DNA from: an uncultured Polaribacter sp.
GTDB taxonomy: Bacteria > Bacteroidota > Bacteroidia > Flavobacteriales > Flavobacteriaceae
Length of the DNA: 64,000 bases
Reading direction: 5' to 3'
NCBI RefSeq assembly: GCF_947497125.1
Contig: NZ_CANMFI010000001.1
Coordinates: forward strand, 186,001 to 250,000
The position numbers were made by a program, and so were the translations under genes. A model generated the notes under the pieces. The model saw only the letters and a list, made by a program, of their open reading frames with translations. It ran no database searches and was not told the DNA's origin. Shown here one piece after another: positions 9,857 to 19,507 of the stretch (position 1 is the first letter of the stretch; each line of letters starts with the position of its first letter).

Positions 9857-10375
9857 CTAGGAAACTATTTTCTCAAAAGCCAAGCGTTTTGCGTTGTAAT
9901 TTGTATAAATAATTCCACAATATACATATCCTAATTTTTTTAGTAAAGATTGCATCCCGAGGTTGTCTTCATGCGTATCAATTTTAAGGCTCTGTATGTC
10001 ATTTACTTTTAACTGTTGATGAAACTCGTTAAAAAGTAAAGTTGCTAAACCAAATTTTCTGTATTCTTTTTTAATTGCCATTCTATGGATAACTCCGTAT
10101 ATTTCTTCTTCAGAAACAAGCCAATTGCCATCAATTACTTTTTTGTAAGTAGGTTCTTTTCTTAGCGTAAACATTGCGGTGGCAAGTACTAGGTTTTCAT
10201 CATTTACCAAAACATAGCTTTCTCCTTTTTTGATATCATTTTCAACTTGCGCTGTGTTCGGATATCCGTTTTGCCACTGGTCTATATTTTGTGCAGCCAA
10301 ATAGCTTTTAGCATCGTTAATAACGATCATAATTTTCGGGATATCTTCAATTTTTGAAAGCCTAATTTTCATCAA
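9857..10375 (-). CDS. GNAT-family N-acetyltransferase
   Basis: A 172-residue member of the GNAT fold, which moves an acetyl group from acetyl-CoA to an amine. The acetyl-CoA-binding region is visible as VIHRMAIKKEYRKFGLATLLFNEF near residues 90-113, with a Q/RxxGxA-type pyrophosphate loop (RKFGLA). The C-terminal LKKLGYVYCGIIY is a typical motif B strand. The substrate is unknown; the family includes many protein, antibiotic and small-molecule acetylases. Two ATGs are adjacent and either may be used. It follows the fumarylacetoacetase-family gene by 7 nt and is probably in one operon with it. Confidence 0.85.
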   Translation of the reverse strand: MMKIRLSKIEDIPKIMIVINDAKSYLAAQNIDQWQNGYPNTAQVENDIKKGESYVLVNDENLVLATAMFTLRKEPTYKKVIDGNWLVSEEEIYGVIHRMAIKKEYRKFGLATLLFNEFHQQLKVNDIQSLKIDTHEDNLGMQSLLKKLGYVYCGIIYTNYNAKRLAFEKIVS

Positions 10376-10382
10376 TAAAAAA

Positions 10383-10994
10383 TTAAATCATTTTAAAATC
10401 TAACATTAATTCTCCGTTAACGCTACATTGTAAATGGTCTCCTTTAAAAATTTCACCTTTACCAACTGCAGGTGTTCCAGTAAAAATTAAATCACCGGGT
10501 TGTAGTGTCATGTATTTAGATATAAAGACAATAATATCTGCAAAATTATGAATCATATAGGCTGTATTGCTTTTTTGCTTTTCAATTCCGTTAATTTTTA
10601 AGTCGAAATTAATATCACTTAAATTATATTTAGAAACTGGTTTAAAGCTAGAAATGGGTGCAGCACCGTCAAAACCTTTTGCAAAGTCCCAAGGATGTTT
10701 TGTTTCTCTGGCATCATTTAAAAGATCTGCCGCTGTGTAATCTATGCCCACAGCAATTTCAGAAATGTATGAATTTGCATCTTCTTTAGAAATATTTTTA
10801 CCTTCTTTTCCTATTTTAACTACCAATTCTACTTCATAAATCAAATTTGATGTAATGTCACTAGGATAGTCAACATCACAATTAACGGCTAAACTACTTT
10901 CTGGTTTCGAAAAAATAAATTTTTTATTGTTTCTTTTTTCTTTAATTTCTTTTAAGTCGGTTACATAATTACTACCAATGCCTAATATTTTCAT
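10383..10994 (-). CDS. Fumarylacetoacetate hydrolase (FAH) family protein
   Basis: A 203-residue single-domain member of the FAH superfamily, which contains hydrolases, decarboxylases and isomerases acting on acyl-pyruvate-like compounds. The metal ligands are visible in YEVELVVKIG (two Glu, near residue 70) and in GIDYTAADL (Asp). Further signatures are WDFAKGFDGAAPISSF near 115 and LQPGDLIFTGTPAVG near 170. The start was placed at 10994, giving MKILGIGSNYV; the longer open frame adds 13 residues not seen in the family. Many short members are acylpyruvases or oxaloacetate decarboxylases (FAHD1-like), and that is the likeliest activity. Confidence 0.88.
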   Translation of the reverse strand: MKILGIGSNYVTDLKEIKEKRNNKKFIFSKPESSLAVNCDVDYPSDITSNLIYEVELVVKIGKEGKNISKEDANSYISEIAVGIDYTAADLLNDARETKHPWDFAKGFDGAAPISSFKPVSKYNLSDINFDLKINGIEKQKSNTAYMIHNFADIIVFISKYMTLQPGDLIFTGTPAVGKGEIFKGDHLQCSVNGELMLDFKMI

Positions 10995-11021
10995 TTTATA
11001 AAATTTTATTGTTTGTAAATA

Positions 11022-11055
11022 TAAAAAATCCACTAAAAATAGTAGTTAGTGGATT
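11022..11055 (-). terminator. Terminator of lysA
   Basis: A 10-bp stem AATCCACTAA/TTAGTGGATT (11027-11036 with 11046-11055) ends on the minus strand in a T run. It lies 23 nt after the lysA stop. Confidence 0.75.
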
Positions 11056-11077
11056 AAAGGTTTGTTTGAAAGTTATT

Positions 11078-12322
11078 TTATGCTTTTATAGTTTCTCTCT
11101 TTTTTGTTTCTGTTTTAGAAAGATCTACTGCAACTTGATTGTGTAAAATGTCTTCTATTGTTTGACGTTTTCTAATTAAATAATCTTTACCGTTGTGTAT
11201 CATTACTTCTGCAGGCAAGTATCTAGAGTTGTAGTTAGATGCCATTGAATAACAGTAGGCACCAGCATTATGAAAACACAAAACATCTTCTTCAGAAATT
11301 TCTGCTATTCTTCTGTTAGAACCAAAGGTGTCTGTTTCGCAAATGTAGCCAACTACAGAGTAGTACCTGTCACGCCCTTCTGGGTTAGAAATATTACTTA
11401 TGTTATGGTAAGAATCATACATCATTGGTCTTACCAAATGATTAAAGCCAGAATCTACATGTGCAAAAACAGTTGAAGTGGTTTGTTTAACAACATTAAC
11501 TTTTGCTAAAAATACACCAGCTTCAGAAACTAAAAATTTACCAGGTTCAAACATTAAGGTAATTTCTTTACCGTATTCTGTACAAAACTCATTAAATCTT
11601 TCAGATAGTTGTAATCCTAATTGTTCTATGTCTGTAGAAATATCTCCTTCTTTGTAAGGTACTTTAAATCCGCTACCAAAATCAATAAAATCGATATTAG
11701 TAAACTGTTTAGCTACATCAAATAAGATTTCTGTTGCACGTAAAAAAGTATCAATGTCAAGAATATCAGAACCAGTATGCATATGAATACCGTTAATATT
11801 CATGCCTGTATTTTCTACCACACGTTTGATATGCGGAACTTGGTGAATTGATATCCCAAATTTAGAATCGATATGACCTACAGAAATTTTAGAATTACCA
11901 CCTGCCATAATATGAGGGTTAATTCTAACACAAACTGGTATAGTAGGGTGTTTTTGTCCAAACTGCTCTAAAATAGACAAATTGTCTATGTTTATTTGAA
12001 CCCCTAACTTAGCAACTGCTTCAATTTCATTTAAGGAAACACCGTTTGGTGTAAATATTATTTTTTTAGGATCAATACCAGTTGTTAATCCTAATTGTAC
12101 CTCTTGGATAGAAACGGTATCTAAACCTGCACCAATATTTTTAAAAAATTTTAATATATTGATGTTTGAAAGAGCTTTTACAGCGTAGTTTAATTTTAAG
12201 TTTTTAACAGCGCTAAATGCATTGGTAAGACGATTATATTGCGCCTCTATTTTTGCTGTGTCATATACATATACAGGTCCGCCGTATTTGTTTGCTATTT
12301 CTAAAAGTTGATTTCTATCCAA
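11078..12322 (-). CDS. lysA: Diaminopimelate decarboxylase
   Basis: LysA is the PLP enzyme that decarboxylates meso-diaminopimelate to L-lysine, the last step of lysine synthesis. The PLP lysine is in LNYAVKALSN near residue 48. The alanine-racemase-like barrel continues with HIDSKFGISI, GIHMHTGSDI and FIDFGSGFKVPY. Substrate and PLP residues appear in MFEPGKFLV and in the C-terminal CETDTFGSNR and FHNAGAYCYSMASNYN, the last contributing the active-site Tyr. Length 414 is normal. It appears to be monocistronic, with its own terminator. Confidence 0.95.
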   Translation of the reverse strand: MDRNQLLEIANKYGGPVYVYDTAKIEAQYNRLTNAFSAVKNLKLNYAVKALSNINILKFFKNIGAGLDTVSIQEVQLGLTTGIDPKKIIFTPNGVSLNEIEAVAKLGVQINIDNLSILEQFGQKHPTIPVCVRINPHIMAGGNSKISVGHIDSKFGISIHQVPHIKRVVENTGMNINGIHMHTGSDILDIDTFLRATEILFDVAKQFTNIDFIDFGSGFKVPYKEGDISTDIEQLGLQLSERFNEFCTEYGKEITLMFEPGKFLVSEAGVFLAKVNVVKQTTSTVFAHVDSGFNHLVRPMMYDSYHNISNISNPEGRDRYYSVVGYICETDTFGSNRRIAEISEEDVLCFHNAGAYCYSMASNYNSRYLPAEVMIHNGKDYLIRKRQTIEDILHNQVAVDLSKTETKKRETIKA

Positions 12323-12345
12323 AATAAATATGTTTTAAGTAAGAT

Positions 12346-12353
12346 CAAAAGTA
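12346..12353 (-). promoter_or_regulatory. -7 box upstream of lysA
   Basis: On the minus strand the sequence reads TACTTTTG, a full match to TAnnTTTG, 24 nt upstream of the lysA ATG. No convincing -33 TTG was found. Confidence 0.35.
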
Positions 12354-12424
12354 CATTATTAATTAGTGAGTAGATGTATTTGTTTAAAAATACAACAAAT
12401 TGTTTTTTATTGTTTTTATTATAA

Positions 12425-14131
12425 CTATTCCTTCCTATTAATTTTAAACTTAAACCAAACTTTTAGTCCGTTTTTAGAATCAAAATTAGCATCAGTACCT
12501 AATTGGTTCGCCAATCTATTTATTAAATTTACGCCTAATTTATTTGTCTTATTTAGTAAATCTTCAATATTAAAAGGTCTTCCAGAATCTTTATAATAAA
12601 AAGTTACAGTATTTAACTTCTTTTTAATGTCTATAAATATAGTGTCTTCATAATCGCTTTTAATTGCATGTTTAAAAGAGTTTGTAATTAGTTCATTTAT
12701 TATAAGGCCTATTGAAATGGCGTCATCTATATTAGAATAAATATTTTTATCTAAATTTAAATTAAGAAATACTTTTTTATTTATGTTGTATACTTTGTGA
12801 ATATCAGATGAAAGAGAAGTTATGTACTCGCATAATTTTATTTTAGTTAGGTCTTCATTTTCATATAGTTGATGGTGTATTTTAGAAAAAACACGAATTC
12901 TACTTACAGAATCTTTAAAAATTGTTTCAGAGTTTGTAGCGGTCATGTTTTTTTCTTGTAAGTTTAAGAGACTAACAATGGTTTGTAGGTTATTTTTAAC
13001 TCTGTGATGTAATTCGTTTAGTAATAAGTTTTTTTGATCTAAGTTAGATTCAATGATTTCTTTTTGAGCTTCTATTACTTTTGTTTGTTTACTTTTTGTG
13101 TTTAAAAGAAAGATTGCTAAAAGAGTTGTCATAAAAAGAATTGTTAGAATTAAAAAAATAATTCTTATTTGAACCTCTTTAGAAGCTATATCGTCATTTT
13201 TTTTGTCAGAGATGGCTTTAATTTCTACTTGTTTTAATGCAAAAGAAGTGTTTCTATATTGTTCTTTAAATTTTTTATAAGCTTCATTTTGCTTGTCTAA
13301 CATTTGATTCATGTAGTAATAAATAGAATCTTTATTTTTATCAGTCTTTAAATAATAGATTGCTTTGTAATAACTATATACTGCATATCTTTTTTTAGCA
13401 TTTAATTCATTAGATTCCTCTAAAAATTTTTTTATTTCAACTAAAATTTCATGACCTTTTTCATGTTCACCCAATTCAATAAGAGCAAATGCTTTGTATG
13501 CTTTAATAGTATTCAATCCGTATGAATTGTAATATGTATCTTTATGGTTAGCTTCTTTTTTAAAGTGCCCTTTTTTTAATAAGTAAATGTATTCATCAGC
13601 TCTTTTTATAAGCTCCTCATAATTTTTATGTTCAAACATGTATTTTACATACGTTATTTGAATATCAAAATAATTAGAACTTTTTATTTTTTTTGTTTCT
13701 TTAATGGCAAGGTTTAAAATACTATCTCTTTTTTTAAATTGCTTTTTCTTGTTGTATATTATACCTAGATTTCCAATGAGTCTAATGGTTCTTACAGAGT
13801 CTTTTATCAAAGAAAAAACCTCAATACCTTTTTTAAAATTTGTTTCTCCAGCATCTAAATTTCCAGAGGCACTATACACGGTTCCTATAATATTATAAGC
13901 CAATCCTAAAGCAAGTTTATTGTTTTTTTTAGAGCCTTTTTCTAATAAAATACCACCAATTTTTATAGCTTTAGAAAATTCATCAATTTTAATAAGCGAA
14001 TCTGCTTTTGCTGCTATTTTTATGTTTTCTTGATTGCTTAAATTAACTTGACCATTAATACAATGTGTCGAGAATAAAAGTATTATGATTAAAATTATTT
14101 TTATTTCTGTAGGTAAAATAATATTTTTCAT
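12425..14131 (-). CDS. TPR-repeat sensor histidine kinase (HisKA_2 type)
   Basis: The predicted order is signal peptide (hydrophobic IKIILIIILLFSTHCING), a periplasmic region of TPR-like helices (roughly 30-310), one transmembrane segment (IIFLILTILFMTTLLAIFLL near 335), a cytoplasmic coiled coil, the HisKA_2 phospho-acceptor block ELHHRVKNNLQTIVSLLNLQ near 375, and a HATPase domain with the N-box IINELITNSFKHAI near 475. The response partner is not adjacent, so it is an orphan kinase. The start at 14131 was chosen because it begins the signal peptide; the longest frame starts 15 codons upstream. The ligand is unknown. Such TPR kinases are common in Bacteroidota. Confidence 0.85.
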   Translation of the reverse strand: MKNIILPTEIKIILIIILLFSTHCINGQVNLSNQENIKIAAKADSLIKIDEFSKAIKIGGILLEKGSKKNNKLALGLAYNIIGTVYSASGNLDAGETNFKKGIEVFSLIKDSVRTIRLIGNLGIIYNKKKQFKKRDSILNLAIKETKKIKSSNYFDIQITYVKYMFEHKNYEELIKRADEYIYLLKKGHFKKEANHKDTYYNSYGLNTIKAYKAFALIELGEHEKGHEILVEIKKFLEESNELNAKKRYAVYSYYKAIYYLKTDKNKDSIYYYMNQMLDKQNEAYKKFKEQYRNTSFALKQVEIKAISDKKNDDIASKEVQIRIIFLILTILFMTTLLAIFLLNTKSKQTKVIEAQKEIIESNLDQKNLLLNELHHRVKNNLQTIVSLLNLQEKNMTATNSETIFKDSVSRIRVFSKIHHQLYENEDLTKIKLCEYITSLSSDIHKVYNINKKVFLNLNLDKNIYSNIDDAISIGLIINELITNSFKHAIKSDYEDTIFIDIKKKLNTVTFYYKDSGRPFNIEDLLNKTNKLGVNLINRLANQLGTDANFDSKNGLKVWFKFKINRKE

Positions 14132-14348
14132 AATAAAATTTTTAAAAATTGTTAATGCTTTTCTCAAATATAGCATTCTTATTTCAAGAATAGATTTGTT
14201 TTGTTGTGAACTGGGTTAAAAATGATGTGTTTTTGTATTTGAAATACTATTTTATAAAAAATTAAAACTATGTTGAAAACAAATTGAATAGTCCTTTTAG
14301 AATTGCTAAGTAAATGCTATTTTAGCAGGGTTAATTGCCACTTATTTT

Positions 14349-16208
14349 ATGACACAAGAAACTAAATATACAGAAGATAATATTAGATCTTTAGATTGGA
14401 AAGAGCATATAAGAATGCGTCCAGGAATGTACATTGGAAAACTTGGAGACGGCTCTTCTGCAGATGATGGTATTTATATCTTAGTAAAAGAGGTGCTCGA
14501 CAATTCTATTGATGAGTATGTAATGGGTGCTGGTAAAACCATCGAAATTTCTATACAAGGTAGTAAAGTAACTGTTAGAGATTATGGTCGTGGAATTCCT
14601 TTAGGTAAAGTGGTAGACGTTGTTTCTAAAATGAACACTGGTGGTAAATACGATTCTAAAGCATTTAAAAAATCGGTAGGTTTAAACGGAGTAGGTACGA
14701 AAGCAGTAAATGCTTTGTCATCATTTTTTAGAGTAGAATCTTCTAGAGAAGGTAAATCTGCCTCTGCAGAATTTAGCAAAGGTAATTTAGAAAATGAAGA
14801 GTTTTTAGATGAAACTTCTCGAAGAAAAGGAACCAAAGTACAATTTGTACCTGACGAAGAAATTTTTAAAAACTACAAGTTCAGAAATGAATATGTAGCA
14901 AAAATGTTAAAAAATTATGTGTATTTAAACCCCGGTTTAACCATTGTTTTTAACGGAGAAAAATTCTTTTCAGAAAACGGATTAAAAGATTTACTAGAAG
15001 ATAACAACAATAAAGAAGACATGTTGTACCCAATCATTCACTTAAAAGGGAATGATATAGAGGTTGCAATAACCCATAGTAAAACACAATATTCAGAAGA
15101 GTACCATTCTTTTGTAAATGGGCAACACACTACACAAGGTGGTACACATCAATCGGCATTTAGAGAAGCTGTTGTAAAAACAATAAGAGATTTTTATGGC
15201 AAAAATTTTGAAGCTTCTGATGTTCGAAAATCTATTATTTCTGCCATTGCCATAAAAGTAATGGAACCTGTTTTTGAAAGTCAGACCAAAACAAAATTAG
15301 GATCTACAGATATGGGGGGAGATTTGCCAACCGTAAGAACCTACATCAACGATTTTTTAAAGACAGAATTAGATAATTTTTTACATAAAAATCCTAACGT
15401 TGCAGATGCATTACAACGTAAAATTATACAAGCAGAAAAAGAACGTAAAGAGCTATCTGGAATTAGAAAGTTAGCAAAAGATAGAGCTAAAAAAGCGAGT
15501 TTGCACAACAAAAAACTACGCGATTGTAGGGTTCATTTAGGTGATATTAAAAAAGACAATTACTTAGATTCTACGCTGTTTATTACAGAGGGAGATTCTG
15601 CTTCTGGATCTATAACAAAATCTAGAAATGTAAATACACAAGCTGTTTTTAGTTTAAAAGGAAAGCCTTTAAATTCTTACGGATTAAGTAAGAAGATTGT
15701 ATACGAAAATGAAGAATTTAACCTATTGCAGGCGGCGCTAAATATAGAAGATGGTTTAGAAGATTTACGTTATAACAACATTGTAATTGCTACAGATGCC
15801 GATGTAGATGGTATGCACATTCGTTTGTTATTAATTACCTTTTTCTTACAGTTTTTTCCAGAACTGATTAAAGAAGGGCATTTGTATATTTTAGAAACAC
15901 CTCTTTTTAGAGTTCGTAATAAAAAAGAAACTTTTTATTGTTATTCTGATGAAGAAAAACATGACGCGATAGAAAAATTAAAAGGAAAGCCAGAAATAAC
16001 TCGATTTAAAGGTTTGGGAGAGATTTCACCAAACGAATTTGTGCATTTTATAGGTGATGATATTCGTTTAGATCCTGTAATGTTAGACAAGGAAATGTCT
16101 ATTGAACAAATGTTAGAGTTTTACATGGGTAAAAATACGCCAGACAGGCAGAAGTTTATCATAAACAATTTAAAGGTTGAATTAGATTACGTAGAAGAGG
16201 AAGTATGA
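14349..16208 (+). CDS. parE: DNA topoisomerase IV subunit B
   Basis: The ATPase subunit of a type IIA topoisomerase that decatenates daughter chromosomes. GHKL motifs are [13 protein letters not shown] near residue 46 and [11 protein letters not shown] near 78. The transducer domain holds the [10 protein letters not shown] loop near 315, and Toprim acidic residues are in [11 protein letters not shown] near 418 and [12 protein letters not shown] near 485. At 619 residues it is shorter than flavobacterial GyrB, and it is followed by a gene for a 913-residue A subunit, so topoisomerase IV is favoured over gyrase. Its last codon overlaps the start of the small membrane ORF (ATGA). Confidence 0.93.
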   Translation: MTQETKYTEDNIRSLDWKEHIRMRPGMYIGKLGDGSSADDGIYILVKEVLDNSIDEYVMGAGKTIEISIQGSKVTVRDYGRGIPLGKVVDVVSKMNTGGKYDSKAFKKSVGLNGVGTKAVNALSSFFRVESSREGKSASAEFSKGNLENEEFLDETSRRKGTKVQFVPDEEIFKNYKFRNEYVAKMLKNYVYLNPGLTIVFNGEKFFSENGLKDLLEDNNNKEDMLYPIIHLKGNDIEVAITHSKTQYSEEYHSFVNGQHTTQGGTHQSAFREAVVKTIRDFYGKNFEASDVRKSIISAIAIKVMEPVFESQTKTKLGSTDMGGDLPTVRTYINDFLKTELDNFLHKNPNVADALQRKIIQAEKERKELSGIRKLAKDRAKKASLHNKKLRDCRVHLGDIKKDNYLDSTLFITEGDSASGSITKSRNVNTQAVFSLKGKPLNSYGLSKKIVYENEEFNLLQAALNIEDGLEDLRYNNIVIATDADVDGMHIRLLLITFFLQFFPELIKEGHLYILETPLFRVRNKKETFYCYSDEEKHDAIEKLKGKPEITRFKGLGEISPNEFVHFIGDDIRLDPVMLDKEMSIEQMLEFYMGKNTPDRQKFIINNLKVELDYVEEEV

Positions 16209-16402
16209 AAAAAATAAAAACAGTTTTTAATATTTTTTCAATTATTTTATTGGTCATTTTAATTTTTTGGCTCACTCAAATTAATTACAAAGAGTTATCA
16301 TTTAAAGAAAATTCATCGGCGTATTTAGGAGTGTTATCTTCATCAATGATGTCTTTAGCTCTTCAAATGATAAAAGGAGGAATTAAAGAGAAAAAGAAAT
16401 AA
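16205..16402 (+). CDS. Small single-pass membrane protein between parE and parC
   Basis: A 65-residue frame whose ATG overlaps the parE TGA by four bases (ATGA), a layout typical of translational coupling. It has a hydrophobic segment [14 protein letters not shown] (residues 10-23), a second weaker hydrophobic stretch [20 protein letters not shown], and a Lys-rich C-terminus. No family is recognised and no function can be assigned. The exact overlap and the clean membrane segment support a real gene. Repeat copy B follows it, before parC. Confidence 0.6.
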   Translation: MKKIKTVFNIFSIILLVILIFWLTQINYKELSFKENSSAYLGVLSSSMMSLALQMIKGGIKEKKK

Positions 16403-16454
16403 AATTAGAACCAAAAAAGATTCTGATTAAAGCAGATAGTTAGCAAACAGGCTT

Positions 16455-16548
16455 GCGTTAGGGATTGAAGTGACATCCTTTTTACTAAACCCTAAATTAA
16501 TTTAGGGTTGCTGGAAAAAGATATAACGGAAAGCCCGTTAAAACGCCC
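16455..16548 (-). repeat. Structured intergenic repeat, copy B (long-end subtype, inverted)
   Basis: Read on the minus strand, it starts GGGCGTTTT and ends CAATCCCTAACGC, as copy D does. The ends pair as GCGTT with AACGC (16455-16459 with 16542-16546). It shares CGGGCTTTCCGTTATATC and AAAAAGGATGTCACTTC with copy D. The centre is a perfect 22-bp palindrome at 16488-16509. It is the only copy inverted relative to local transcription and lies in the parE-parC operon. Confidence 0.8.
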
Positions 16549-16594
16549 AAATAATAAACAATGAAACGCTTAAACAAATAAACGTTTTTTTTAA

Positions 16595-19336
16595 ATGAGT
16601 GAAGAAACAAACGAACACGAAGAGAAATTAACTGATCAAGAACATCTTGATAATCAAGCTGATTCGGTAGAAACCATTACTAAAGTTACAGGTATGTACA
16701 AAGAATGGTTTTTAGATTATGCTAGTTATGTAATCTTAGAAAGAGCCGTCCCTTCTTTAGAAGATGGATTAAAACCTGTGCAACGTAGAATTATGCATTC
16801 TATGAAAGATCTAGACGATGGCCGTTACAATAAAGTAGCGAATATTGTTGGTCATACCATGCAATATCACCCTCACGGAGATGCTTCTATTGCAGATGCG
16901 ATGGTGCAAATTGGTCAGAAAGAATTGTTGATAGACATGCAAGGTAACTGGGGTAATATCTTAACAGGAGATAGAGCCGCAGCATCAAGATATATAGAAG
17001 CGCGTTTGTCTAAATTTGCTTTGGATGTTGTTTTTAACCCGAAAACGACAGAGTGGAAACTTTCTTATGACGGTCGTAGAAAAGAACCAATAGATTTACC
17101 AGTAAAGTTTCCATTATTACTAGCGCAAGGCGCAGAAGGTATTGCAGTAGGTTTGTCTACTAAAATATTACCACACAATTTTTTAGAATTAATAGATGCT
17201 TCTATTAAATATTTAAAAGGTAGAAGTTTTAAAATTGTACCTGATTTTTTAACTGGCGGAATTGCAGATTTTACCAATTATAATGATGGTAAACGTGGTG
17301 GTAAAGTACGTATTCGTGCTAAAATATCTCAATTAGATAAAAAAACATTGGTAATTAACGAAATTCCGTTTTCTACCACAACTTCCTCATTGATTGATAG
17401 CATCTTAAAAGCCAATGACAAAGGAAAAATCAAAATAAAAAAGATAGAAGACAACACGGCTGCAGAGGTAGAGATTTTGGTGCATTTACCACCGAATGTA
17501 TCACCAGATAAATCCATTGATGCTTTGTATGCGTTTACCAATTGCGAAACTTCAATTTCACCTTTGGCATGTACCATAGAAAATAATACACCTGTTTTTG
17601 TTGGAGTTACAGAAATGCTAAAACATTCTACAGATTTAACCGTAGAATTGTTGAAAAAGGAATTAGAAATTCAGCTAAATGAATTAGAAGAACAATGGCA
17701 TTTTTCTTCTTTAGAGCGTATTTTTATAGAAAATAGAATTTATAGAGATATAGAAGAAGAAGAAACTTGGGATGGTGTAATTGAAGCTATTGATAAAGGA
17801 TTACAGCCTCATATAAAACATCTAAAACGTGCTATTACTATTGATGATATAACACGTTTAACAGAAATTAGAATTAAGAAAATATCTAAATTTGATATTG
17901 ACAAAGCCAAGCAGTTTATTGAAGGTTTAGAAGAGAAAATTGCTGGGGTAAAACACCATTTAGCAAATCTTATCGATTTTGCAATCGACTATTTTAAGCG
18001 CTTAAAAGAAACGTACGGAAAAGGGAAAGAGCGTAAAACCGAAATAAGAATTTTTGATGACATTGTAGCTTCTAAAGTTGCAATGAACAACGCAAAACTA
18101 TATGTAAATAGAGCGGAAGGTTTTATAGGTACCTCACTTAAAAAAGACGAATTTGTTACCGATTGTTCTGATATTGATGACATCATTATTTTTAGAAAAG
18201 ATGGAGTAATGTCTGTTACAAAAGTAGACGCTAAAACTTTTGTAGGGAAAGATATCATTCATGTAGCTGTCTTTAAAAAGAAAGATAAAAGAACGGTGTA
18301 CAACATGATTTATAGAGACGGTACAAAAGGTGCTTCTTATATGAAACGCTTTAATGTAACCTCTGTTACTAGAGATAAAGAATACGATTTAACCAATAAT
18401 AAAAAGGGTTCTTTAGTGCATTATTTTACAGCAAATCCGAACGGAGAAGCAGAAGTAGTAACTGTTAATTTACGTGCAGTTGGTAGCGTTAAAAAACTAA
18501 AATGGGATATTAATTTTGCAGATTTAGCGGTAAAAGGTAGAGGGGTTAGAGGAAATACAATTACAAAGTATGGTATAAAGAGTATAGATTTTAAAAGTGA
18601 AGGAGTCTCTACATTAAAACCTCGTAAAATTTGGTTTGATGACGCTGTACAACGTTTAAATGTTGACAATAGAGGAGAGTTGTTGGGTGAGTTTAGAGCT
18701 GCGGATAAGTTATTGATTGTTACTCAAACGGGTAAAGCCAAAGCGGTAAAACCAGACTTAGCAATGCATTTTGAAGATGACATGATTGTACTTGAAAAAT
18801 GGAAGCCAAACAAACCAATATCTGCCATTTATTACGATGGTGAAAAAGAGCGTTATTTTGTAAAACGTTTTTTAATTGAAACCACAGACAAAGAAGAAGA
18901 GTTTATTTCTGATCATCCAAAGAGTCAGTTAGAAATTGTAGCTACTGATTATAGACCTATTGCAGAGGTTCAGTTTTCTAAAAGAAGTTTAGAAAATGAG
19001 CTAGTTAATTTTGAGGAGTTTATTGCTGTTAAAGGAATAAAAGCACAAGGAAATCAATTAACTACAGAAAAGATAAAGAATGTTAATTTATTAGATTCTT
19101 TGCCTTTTGATTTAGAAGATGATGAAAAAGAAGAAACAGAAGCGGTAGTAAATGAGTCAAAAGAAGAAAGAGAAGAGCAATTACCGATTGAAATAGAAGA
19201 ATCAAATATTGTAAAACCTGTCTTAGAAGAGTTATCTGCAGAAGAAAAAGCAAAAATTGCCTTGCAAAAGTCAATTGCAAAAAAGAAAGCAGAGCAAAAA
19301 AGAATTGATGATGAAAATCAAACCAAATTATTTTAA
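16595..19336 (+). CDS. parC: DNA topoisomerase IV subunit A
   Basis: The DNA-breaking subunit of topoisomerase IV. The catalytic tyrosine is Tyr133 in the AAASRYIEARL motif (codon at 16991-16993). The winged-helix region carries LKPVQRRIMHSM near 60 and HGDASIADAMV near 95, the quinolone-determining area. The breakage domain and coiled coil run to about 480, and the C-terminal region (about 500-800) has the degenerate beta-pinwheel repeats that bind DNA. The acidic and Lys-rich tail is probably disordered. Its position in one operon after parE supports ParC rather than GyrA. Its ATG lies 46 nt after the end of repeat copy B. Confidence 0.93.
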   Translation: MSEETNEHEEKLTDQEHLDNQADSVETITKVTGMYKEWFLDYASYVILERAVPSLEDGLKPVQRRIMHSMKDLDDGRYNKVANIVGHTMQYHPHGDASIADAMVQIGQKELLIDMQGNWGNILTGDRAAASRYIEARLSKFALDVVFNPKTTEWKLSYDGRRKEPIDLPVKFPLLLAQGAEGIAVGLSTKILPHNFLELIDASIKYLKGRSFKIVPDFLTGGIADFTNYNDGKRGGKVRIRAKISQLDKKTLVINEIPFSTTTSSLIDSILKANDKGKIKIKKIEDNTAAEVEILVHLPPNVSPDKSIDALYAFTNCETSISPLACTIENNTPVFVGVTEMLKHSTDLTVELLKKELEIQLNELEEQWHFSSLERIFIENRIYRDIEEEETWDGVIEAIDKGLQPHIKHLKRAITIDDITRLTEIRIKKISKFDIDKAKQFIEGLEEKIAGVKHHLANLIDFAIDYFKRLKETYGKGKERKTEIRIFDDIVASKVAMNNAKLYVNRAEGFIGTSLKKDEFVTDCSDIDDIIIFRKDGVMSVTKVDAKTFVGKDIIHVAVFKKKDKRTVYNMIYRDGTKGASYMKRFNVTSVTRDKEYDLTNNKKGSLVHYFTANPNGEAEVVTVNLRAVGSVKKLKWDINFADLAVKGRGVRGNTITKYGIKSIDFKSEGVSTLKPRKIWFDDAVQRLNVDNRGELLGEFRAADKLLIVTQTGKAKAVKPDLAMHFEDDMIVLEKWKPNKPISAIYYDGEKERYFVKRFLIETTDKEEEFISDHPKSQLEIVATDYRPIAEVQFSKRSLENELVNFEEFIAVKGIKAQGNQLTTEKIKNVNLLDSLPFDLEDDEKEETEAVVNESKEEREEQLPIEIEESNIVKPVLEELSAEEKAKIALQKSIAKKKAEQKRIDDENQTKLF

Positions 19337-19350
19337 TTTAAAATTTTAGG

Positions 19351-19458
19351 ATGAATAAATACATTAAAAAACTTGTTGTGTTCGTTTTTATTCTAAGTTT
19401 AATTGAATTTAGTTGTCACTTTTTTAGTGGTTTAATTGCTCCATTTACAGTAAACTAA
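19351..19458 (+). CDS. Possible 35-residue membrane peptide after parC
   Basis: A short frame starting 15 nt after the parC stop encodes a peptide with a Lys-rich start (MNKYIKK) and a hydrophobic helix (LVVFVFILSLIEF), ending PFTVN. The N-terminal pattern is that of a small membrane peptide or a signal anchor. There is no family match and no strong ribosome-binding site, so this may be chance. Confidence 0.3.
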   Translation: MNKYIKKLVVFVFILSLIEFSCHFFSGLIAPFTVN

Positions 19459-19507
19459 AGATGTTTTAAGTTAGTTAATCTCTTTTACAACCAAAAGTAA
19501 TAAGGTT

